Source: Termitomyces sp. T153 (lineage: Eukaryota > Basidiomycota > Agaricomycetes > Agaricales > Lyophyllaceae). From it: DNA of 64,000 bases. Where the stretch lies: NCBI GenBank assembly GCA_018296165.2, contig JACKQL020000014.1:992001-1056000 (forward strand), written 5' to 3'. The position numbers and the translations under genes were made by a program. The number at the start of each line of letters is the position of its first letter. The first letter of the stretch is position 1. The notes under the pieces were generated by a model, which worked only from the letters and a program-made list of their open reading frames with translations, ran no database searches and was not told the DNA's origin. Shown one piece after another: positions 56,553 to 64,000 of this stretch.

Positions 56553-57711
56553 TGTTGAAGTAGCCAGAATGTCTGTACATGACACTCCCTTTAGATACTA
56601 ACACATACATACATCATAGTTTAGTTCTGTGACATTTTGTAAATTTTCTATACTGTTGCAATACTACTGCTTATGTCATTATGTGTTCAGTGCATTGTGT
56701 GCATCTCTGTGGACCTGAGAGGTTTCTGTGTTCCTCTTTCATGTTTTCTTGTGTTCTCCTGCCCCTTCACCATCCCTACCTTTAACAGGTTATGGGCCCT
56801 TAGCCCCAAACTTAATCAACCCATCACTGCTTTTCATGCTTCTTTCACACATCACATCAACCATTATGTCCTATCAACTTCCTCATTTGTTCTCAACCAC
56901 ATTGCATCACAATGTTCCTGAGAAACTCAATGATTCTAATTGGTTCATATGGACCAAGAAGATGACAGATGCTATCCACACCATTGGCATGACTGTGATT
57001 GTTACTGGCAAGATCAAGTCAGAGGGTGCTCTTGCTGCTTGAGGCCAGAGCTCCACTAGGTCTGACAACTCATTTGTGGATGACACAATCCCAAGTCTGA
57101 TGGTTGTCATTGCTGTGGCAGGAAAGTTCATCATGCCTATGCCTGTATCTATGACATGCCTCACAGTATCAAGGACCATGTTATGAAGAACCCCTGCTCT
57201 GGCTTATCCTCCCCTCCCTCCCACTCTCCACCTCACTATGCTCATATTGTGAATGCCAGCATTGATTCTGTTCTGGTTTGCACTGGCTCTGCCTATGCTA
57301 ATCTATTTGAACCTGACCCCAATTATGTTGTCCCAACTTCCAACAATGAATGGTATGCAGCACTCTCTGCTCAGGAATGGGCCCCTCATGTACTTTGATG
57401 ATGGATAATTTGGATTTAGTGGGATTTCTGTTGTTTGGTAGAAGTATTTCATGTGTCACATTGGACAGGTGGGAGTGTTGAAGTAGCCAGGATGTCTGCA
57501 TGTGACACCCCCTTTAGATACTAACACATACATACATCATAGTTTAGTTCTGTGACATTTTGTAAATTTTCTATACCATTGCAATACTACTGCTTGGGTC
57601 ATCTTGTGTTCAGTGCATTGTGTGCATCTCTGTGGACCTGAAAAGGTTTCTGTGTTCCTCTTGCATGTTTTCTCATGTTCTCCTGCCCCTTCACTGTCCC
57701 TGCCTTTAACA
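56553..57711 (+). mobile_element. Copia-E: short non-autonomous Copia element
   Basis: LTRs at 56553-56787 and 57476-57711 (TGTTGAAGTAGCC to CCTTTAACA) with the exact target duplication AGTGT (56548-56552 and 57712-57716). Internal region is only 688 bp: primer-binding site GGTTATGGGCCC, a Copia gag N-terminus (MSYQLPHLFSTTLHHNVPEK then NDSNWFIWTKKMTDAIH, 56866-57042), decayed sequence, and a purine tract ggtgggag before the 3' LTR. It lacks protease, integrase and RT, so it would need another element's enzymes. It sits inside the 3' LTR of Copia-1. Confidence 0.9.
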
Positions 57712-57952
57712 AGTGTGGTGTGTTGATCAATGGTCTACACTCCCATTGTCTCATTATTGGCCAGGTAGCCACACTCTCTCATTGTTACGAACAGCATATA
57801 TATACTATCTTAGCTTACGTGAACCCTCACTCAATCATATATTGTGTGAGGGTGAGTACACGTTACACATACAAACTCTATACTTACTGACAACGCATAC
57901 TTAGACTTATACTTACGTACTGTCAGGTGTGATTAGCTGTAGGGTTCTAACA
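57712..57952 (+). repeat. Copia-1 3' LTR, right part
   Basis: Continues the LTR begun at 56510. It is nearly identical to 14645-14881 but keeps five CpG sites that are TpG or CpA in the 5' LTR. Confidence 0.85.
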
Positions 57953-58273
57953 CAGATCACCTATGAATTCAACAGGCCTCAATAACCACTGATACCTCCA
58001 TTTGTGAACAGTCAGAGCAACAGTAGCTCCCCAAATAAGTCATGCCAGTGATGCATCAGGTGGAATCGATCCAACCTCATTGAACCATTAGACAACTGAA
58101 ATGTAATATTGAACATAAAAACGATTTTCTACATGCCTTGTCTAAGAGGTATGGTATAAATGTGATCCTAACTCATAAGGTCATAAGCAGAATGGTAAGC
58201 ACGAAAAATAGATAAAAATATGATGATGCGAATTTGTGCCATAGTAGTAGTCTAAAGTCCTTTCGGAAGATTG
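57953..58273. other. flank between transposon nest and RasGEF gene
   Basis: About 320 bp of ordinary, CpG-containing sequence holding the 3' flank of the RasGEF gene. No gene recognised. Confidence 0.45.
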
Positions 58274-61200
58274 TCATAGGAACCCGCTTTCCTGGAGCAA
58301 CCGTGCCATTTTTTCATCGTCACGCTCTCTCGGTTCCAGCTCGATACTCAGGGCCCAGAATTGCTCACTCCATGCCTTGGTATCATTGAAATGGCTCAAG
58401 GATTCCTCGATCCAGGTCTGAACAGAATAAACCGGCTGTAAATTGAATGGCTGGACTTGCCAGCGCTTGATGTCGGTGATGACCTCGAATGCTTTCTGCC
58501 TTTTACGAAAATTAACGAGCCCGCCGGGCAGCATGTCAGAGTTACCATCGTGGATGAACTGTAGCGCTGAAAGGAAAACACCTGTAATACAGCATTGGAA
58601 AACGAACGGAGATGTACAACAGGCTTACCAATGAAAGGAACACAAGGAGGATTCACTAGCGCCATGAGTTGTCGGTATTTTGTGATACTTTTGGTACTTT
58701 CGATAGTCATTTCGCAAGCAGTAAATTGCATCATGCTTCGCCGATCAATCAGCTCCCAAGTACGTTTAAGTCGACGAATCGGGGGGGTGTTAAGCCCTGA
58801 AGTGATGGCAATCATTGATGAAAAGTTGTGGAGGGTCCGGCAGCGCTAAAGAAGGTTTTTAGTATGCTTCAACGTGAGTACCAAGTTTTGTTGGACTGAC
58901 GTCAGCTACACTAATGAGATGTTTAACTATAGTAGCTCGCTTGCGTGCATCTTCCCTGCTGAGCACACATTCAGCCACCCAGTCTGCGATCTATGGAAAC
59001 ACTCGTTAACCGGGGTGATCTTGGCCATGAATAACGAACGAACTCGGTTGCTCATCTGTATGACGTTTGCGATATTGTCCATATTTTCAGCCTTCTGCTC
59101 CCGGGCTCGCTGCAGACACTCCATAGCGTTGATCTTCTGATAAAGTTTACTTTCCATGAGAGTAAGCTGGCGTGCCAGCTCAAGCGGATCGATGTGTGTA
59201 AGCTTCAGCTTCTTGGCCGACTTCGGATACAGGGGCGGAGGTGGTGCACTCTGGATCACAACCTTTGGTCCATTGTCATTACTTCGAACCTGGGAACAGC
59301 ATCAATAGAAGACTTTTTCGAATAAAACAGGAGAGATACCACACGCTCAATATATACCAAGACCTTCTTCGCTGCTTGAACTTGCGAGACTTCATCCGAT
59401 GATACAAACGCTTCCAGGCGTACCAGAATGCGGAGATCTTCCTTCTCCAGTATCCCGTCATCTTTAAGCATCGTAATGAATGTGTTGATGACTCTGTGAA
59501 TGTTTCAAATGATGTCCATATTGTCAACGGAAAAAAAGCCGACCGTAGCTGTACAGGCTGCTGCTTCTGTGTTTTCCAAGCTTCCAATTCATCAGGCTTC
59601 AATCCAGAAGGAGGCTCTACTTTGAATCTCGCAACAAGAAGATCGAATAGTTCATCGACGGTCATGAATGACTTGAAGGTCATCAAGAATGCTTGATTGA
59701 ATGAGGGATCTGTAAAAAAAATGATGGGGATGAAGTCATGCGATTCTCGCAATAAATACGGCGACGTACCAATTTGGTCATGAGCTGTTAATCGCTCTAC
59801 CAATGCTCGCAGCGTCCCGCCTTTCACCGTATTGTCAGGTTCAATCAGAATTTCCTCAGTACTATAATTCGGGCGAAGGTACCACGGCTTTGCGGCTGCA
59901 ATTTTGTATGCATAGTCATCATCCAGCAACTTTTCCAAATTTTGTGAGCCGTTGCTTGGCGCGGGAGACTGGAGGTGCCCGAGAACAGCTACTTGATGGA
60001 TATGAAGAGAAAACCCAAAGGGGTGTGTGATACTGCACTCACGATTATCGTCAAACCTTGGTTTCCCTTTGCCGCACCGCATGGCCTTTGACTCTTGATA
60101 ATCGTTGGAAGGCGGTGTGTTGTTAGTGGTATCATATCTACTTAAGGACCCTGGGGTTTGACCGGTATCACTACTCATGTCATATGGTGTGATGCCCTTG
60201 GGTGGTTTGTGAGGTGCACCCCTGAAAGCCATTGCCATATTGACTAAGTGGGCATCATCTTCAGCATAAGTGAATGAGTGGCGAAAGCTAAGTCGGGACA
60301 TTCGCCACTCAATAGATCCGTTGTAGGCCCCCAAAGACATTTCAGCTTGTTCGTGGCCCAGGGATAAAAGATCGCGAAGAGTGCTCAATGAGACAGATAT
60401 GTTGGCAGTTAGAGCAGAAGCCAGGGCAATCAGGTGGTCCCGCGCATTTTTCTTCCGCTGACGATACTGCGGGAAATTGATCTCTGGCATTGACTGTAAT
60501 GTAAGGAGGAAGGTCGCGGTATCGTCGTGTACCGCTTGTGTTACTGCCTCGAGTTTTCGAACAAGCTGTTGTGCAGATTCGATCGTTCGACCGTAAGGAC
60601 CGGTCCCATCTTGTAACAATCCATCGATATCGACATGTCGAGCGACATGAATATCAGATATAAAGCTCACGATGGAGGAAATCTGCGACACAAACTCCTT
60701 ACCAGAAAGGCGAGCCTGTTCAACTACGATTTTTACAAGGCGAAGGTTCGAATGAGATAAACGTTTGAGAGGTGAGACCACGGACTTACCTGAGTTCTGG
60801 TGAGATATTTGTAGGACATGTACAAGCGATTGGTACTTGGTGTCCAGATTGTTCAAAGCCTGCCCGAGTTGTGATATCGCTTCAGATCCTAATTGCCTCC
60901 GCGATGCAGCCTGTTCTTCATCCAACGATATCCAACCAAAACCTTTCCAGCGCCCACCTGCACCTGCACCAACAAGACCTGGGCCTACGTTCTGAGTATT
61001 AAAGGTACTGTGAAGGCGTTTGGGGTGTTTGTGTAGAGCCAGTGACTTCGAACTACGTCTCAATTTCTGGACCTTAAGGATGAATGCAATAACATCCTTT
61101 CTGAGCCCCTCTGCATCGATCTCGATTCGGCTCAGAATGTCAGTCATCGATAAGCCGGAATCATACTGGATTGCGCGCGCTGAAAGGATGAGTCGAGAAA

Positions 61201-62702
61201 GAGTCGCTGTTACTTTCCTTTGTGCTGGTTTCAGAGGCGATTGAGGTGGTAGAGGGAGATCTCTGACCTCCCGGGGCAATACATTCCGGGGAATTCGGAG
61301 TGTTGGGACAGCTAGAGCATACAACAGATTGCGGACCACGACGACGACGTCGTATATCTGGTCACTCAATCTGAAATCGTTTTCTGACATTCGCGTCGAG
61401 CTATTCATCCGAATGTTATCAAGGACAGCCCGAGTCACAGATTCGGCAGCAGTAGCAAGTTCAGTCACACTTTCGGGTGGGGAAGGAGCAAGGATCTGTT
61501 GTAAAGACTGAGCGATGCGTTCGGCGGCGGTGTATTCAGGGAGAGTGTTGGCTGGGACAACTGGTCGAACATGCATCTCAGATGACCTCTTGCTCAGTGC
61601 CCCATCCGTGGTTTGTCTATGAGCCGCGTTTTGATGAGATGGTATATTAGAATATGCGTTTTGACGAGATTGTATATCAGAATATGCGCTCAAACGTTTG
61701 TTGCTACCATTCGCAGTCTCCTGCCGAAGCGGCGAAGATATTTCCTGGAAAGACGTATTGTAGCAGGCCTCCTGCCATGTCGGGCTAACCTGCCCATCGG
61801 CCTCGTTGGAATTAAAGTACGACTTTCCATCGACATATAGCTTTCTCACCCATGGTTCTGGTGTCGGTGGACGACTCAAAATTTTGAGTCCTGCAACGTC
61901 TTGCGTATCTTTCGTCGGTTTGAATGATTCATTGCGCCTGGCTGCCAGGCCGGCCTTCGTTTCGGGACTCATTGATAATTGGGATATTAGTCCAACAGAC
62001 TCAGAGTTGGCAAAATATGCATCTCCTTCTCGTGGAATCTTGCGAGAGTGTTGTCCGGTTTGGGTATTCACGTAGAAGATCTTTGAATTTCTTAGTACAT
62101 TATACCAGTTATCACGCGTCCAGTTGACGGAAACATACCTGCCCATCAGAGCGGACTCCTGGAATCCAATAATCATTCATCTGAGATTTTCTCACAGGTG
62201 TATTTGCACTAGCTGTCCTCTTGCTCGATGCAAGAACTTCATTTTTCAGCCACTCCTCATTGGCTTCTTGGTCTATCTGGAGCATGATAGCCTGAGATAT
62301 GTTGTCCATGGATGAAGGTGCCAACAATGGTGTCTCCACAGCAGATGATTCTGCCACAAGAAAAGCCTGTTCTGCCTCTTTCTCTGTTATAACTTCAACA
62401 TAATTGGATGGAAACCAGCCGCGCTCATTTCTGAGTAGCCCGTCCCACCAACCCGATGGCTCTTGTGTGAGAACTTCCACGATATCACCACGCTTGAATG
62501 AAAGCGCCGATACGTCCGGACCCTGGTAGTCATAAAGCGCACGGCAGAGGAAAGGAATGACCTCCGGATGAAACGCCCATTGTTGGATATTAGGTAGCTG
62601 GTTCTCCTGGATTTGAGTGACAGTATGAATTCCTGTCTGGTTGACCTGAGGGAGGAAGGATCGACGATAGTTTGAGTGCACAGGGGCGGCCAGAGTCGCC
62701 AT
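58274..62702 (-). CDS. Ras guanine-nucleotide exchange factor (Cdc25-type, SH3-WW-RasGEFN-RasGEF)
   Basis: Ten exons (minus): 62702-62139, 62080-60790, 60723-60043, 59991-59770, 59709-59544, 59493-59340, 59289-59044, 58990-58901, 58845-58629, 58581-58274; all GT-AG and in frame, 1312 residues. It loads GTP on Ras-type GTPases at the membrane, upstream of cAMP or MAPK signalling. An SH3 domain spans about 53-105 (CRALYDYQGPDVSALSF, GWWDGLLRNERGWFPSNYVE). A WW-like segment follows near 180-215 (DGQIFYVNTQTGQHSRKIP, completed across intron 1). Then comes a long helical region, RasGEF-N from about 885 (GGTLRALVERLTAHDQ, FLMTFKSFMTVDELFDLL) and the catalytic Cdc25 domain from about 1045 (LTHIDPLELARQLTLMESKL, NMDNIANVIQMSNR, WVAECVLSREDARKR, TPPIRRLKRTWELI, CVPFIGVFLSALQF, MLPGGLVNFRKRQ). 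No defects are seen. A paralogue lies directly upstream. Confidence 0.95.
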
Positions 62703-63638
62703 ACCGGCCGAAGGGACGATGGTAGGGCAAGTACGCAAGGAGACCGATATGCAAGACTCTGAGCGCAAGCAAGGGCGGTGCTAATCACAGTTTTGATCGC
62801 ACATATTAAGAATATTTCTCTTCGTAACCATCTACAGCATTATGTTACCTGCCTATACCACCACCTGCCTTCATAAGCCATCGGTGTATGTTTGAGCTTT
62901 CCTTTTACATCATTCTATGTCGTAGGGCATTTCATCTTCACCTTGACATGCTCTCCTCGAAGAAAAGAGATAATAACTTAGAAAAGCTTGGGAAAGGGGA
63001 AAGGGATTATCAATAACATATCTTTCGGCGATTGACTTTTAGGGTTTGATCCGAGCGCAACTTATGTAATAGATACGGCTGCAACGTTCACCATCACACG
63101 GCAAGTGGACGGTTACAAATTTGTCCACACTCACTTCAAGCTCACTCGGTCAGTTGTATGAGTCGGACGAGACCCGTTCTACGGAAATTAAAACCCTGTT
63201 TTGTCGTGGATACGGCAAGCGTGACAACGTCTTGAACATCCTCGACGAGGGGACGAACGAGAACCCATCTTGACGCACGGTAAGCTCGAATCACCTGAGG
63301 CAGTGTATATTGACTCTATTGAAACAATGCTAGCACTATAAATGAGCTGTTCTTGAGGAAACCTTTTTTGTCCGATTGAAGGAGCATACTTAGAGTCTAG
63401 TCTAGCTGGGGGTCCAAGTTGTGGCTTGTCCTGGAAAAGCTCCAGCTAATGACTGGTTATCTTTACAGTACAAATAGATGACTGATGGCTTATCCCGAGG
63501 GCATCGAAGATTTTCTGTTACATGTCTAAACTTATATATAATACAAGAGTTGATCCTGATCCTAAAAGAACAGCATAAGAAATGCCAAAATACACACATG
63601 ATGCAGAAATGTTGGGTCAGACTGATTGGACTTGGACT
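62703..63638. other. intergenic region between tandem RasGEF paralogues
   Basis: About 0.94 kb containing the promoter of the downstream RasGEF gene and the 3' flank of the upstream one. A reading frame continues upstream of the chosen ATG at 62702 but offers only TTG starts. An upstream leader exon cannot be excluded. Confidence 0.45.
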
Positions 63639-64000
63639 TCATAGGAAGCCACTCTCCTGGAGTAGTCGCGCCATCCTTTCATCTTCACGTTCTCTGGGTT
63701 CACGCTCGAGACTCAGCGCCCAAAATTGTTCACTCGACGCCTTGCTGTCAGTGAACTGATTCAGTGACTCCTCGATAAAGGCTTGCACGGCGGGTATGGC
63801 CTGTAAATTGAAAGACTGTGCTTGCCAGCGCTTGATGTCGTTGATGACCTCAGACGCCTTTTGCCGTTTACGGAAATTCACAAGTCCCCCTGGCAGCATG
63901 TCGGGGTTACCGTCTTGGATGAACTGTAACGTTGAAAGGAAGACACCTGCACCAAAAGTCAACAATAAGGCAGAAAGAAAAATTCCGTCAGGCTCACCAA
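63639..64000 (-). CDS. second RasGEF paralogue, last exon (5' part outside window)
   Basis: The terminal exon 63946-63639 is 308 nt, exactly the length and phase of the last exon of the neighbouring RasGEF, and encodes GVFLSTLQFIQDGNPDMLPG through the same end ARLLQESGFL. A short intron and a few bases of the previous exon reach the window edge. Over the last 86 residues the two proteins differ at 19 positions by my alignment. This is a tandem duplicate on the same strand. Whether it also has SH3 and WW domains cannot be seen. Confidence 0.92.
   Translation of the reverse strand, partial: GEPDGIFLSALLLTFGAGVFLSTLQFIQDGNPDMLPGGLVNFRKRQKASEVINDIKRWQAQSFNLQAIPAVQAFIEESLNQFTDSKASSEQFWALSLEREPREREDERMARLLQESGFL

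Larger units (their letters stand above)
14608..57952 (+). mobile_element. Copia-1: outer LTR retrotransposon of the nest
   Basis: The 5' LTR (14608-14881) and the 3' LTR (56510-57952, itself interrupted) share sequence from TGTTGG to GGTTCTAACA. Flanking 5-mers are CAGGT (14603-14607) and CAGAT (57953-57957), a target duplication with one G-to-A change. Plus-strand coding pieces run in proper Copia order across the insertions: gag, protease, GAG-pre-integrase, linker, reverse transcriptase, RNase H. A polypurine tract (aaggaggag, 56501-56509) abuts the 3' LTR. Removing the nested elements leaves an element of about 5 kb. All coding parts carry stops or frameshifts and most of the integrase is deleted, so it is dead. 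It is the oldest layer of the nest. Confidence 0.85.

Noticed and set aside
12785..57711. Repeat-induced point mutation (RIP) as known in ascomycetes
   Set aside because: The loss is mainly at CpG (to TpG and CpA) rather than a general CpA-to-TpA signature, and many CpA remain; methylation-linked deamination explains it better. A dinucleotide count would settle it.
59496..62127. Several plus-strand frames of 60-90 codons across the RasGEF gene
   Set aside because: Antisense shadows of confirmed coding exons.
59279..62176. A single uninterrupted 965-codon minus-strand frame as one exon
   Set aside because: The frame is open across several short introns; splice signals and RasGEF motifs (for example joining DDN to LAVLGHLQ and HDQI to DPSFNQAF) show the introns are real.

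Overview
The window is nuclear DNA of a filamentous basidiomycete, most likely an Agaricomycete. Genes are broken by many short introns (about 45-75 nt, GT-AG, some exons only 16-27 nt). Recognisable products are a DUF1996 secreted protein, a GH128 glucanase, a class I aldolase and an SH3/WW/RasGEF Cdc25-type exchange factor. A large block of nested LTR retrotransposons has almost no CpG, as expected where repeats are cytosine-methylated. I cannot fix the species; a transposon-rich, perhaps ectomycorrhizal, agaric is a guess.

Left genic part (1-11,640): a Kelch-repeat protein (minus, cut by the window edge), pyridoxamine 5'-phosphate oxidase (plus), class I fructose-bisphosphate aldolase (minus, tail-to-tail with the oxidase), a small predicted mitochondrial membrane protein (minus) divergent from a small coiled-coil protein (plus), then a 16-exon secreted DUF1996 protein and a secreted GH128 endo-beta-1,3-glucanase (both plus). 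There is no operon logic. The last two may both act on the fungal wall or extracellular polysaccharide.

Transition (about 11,650-14,600): two diverged direct copies of an unclassified repeat. The left copy still has CpG, the right copy has lost it, so the edge of the hypermutated domain lies near 12.8 kb.

Transposon nest (14,608-57,952): the whole 43 kb reads as one Copia element (Copia-1, 5-bp target duplication CAGGT/CAGAT) opened by later insertions, each with its own matching 5-bp duplication: a CpG-rich solo Gypsy LTR (17,159-18,307, CACAG); Gypsy-A (18,661-30,897, GCAGT), later partly inverted; Gypsy-B, a chromodomain element (32,251-55,858, ATCTC), itself containing Gypsy-C (32,882-44,537, GGTTC) and, in its 3' LTR, Copia-D (49,915-55,461, CTCTG); and the short Copia-E (56,553-57,711, AGTGT) in the 3' LTR of Copia-1. 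All coding regions in the nest are broken. Gypsy-A and Gypsy-C share three unusual traits: a primer-binding site complementary to the predicted first 12 nt of their own transcript (Tf1-like self-priming), two tandem retropepsin domains, and a reading frame antisense to pol between integrase and the 3' LTR that encodes a Cys-rich, coiled-coil protein.

Right genic part (57,953-64,000): a complete 10-exon Ras guanine-nucleotide exchange factor (minus) and, upstream on the same strand, the last exon of a close paralogue cut by the window end, i.e. a tandem duplication. No rRNA, tRNA, CRISPR array or prokaryotic feature was seen.
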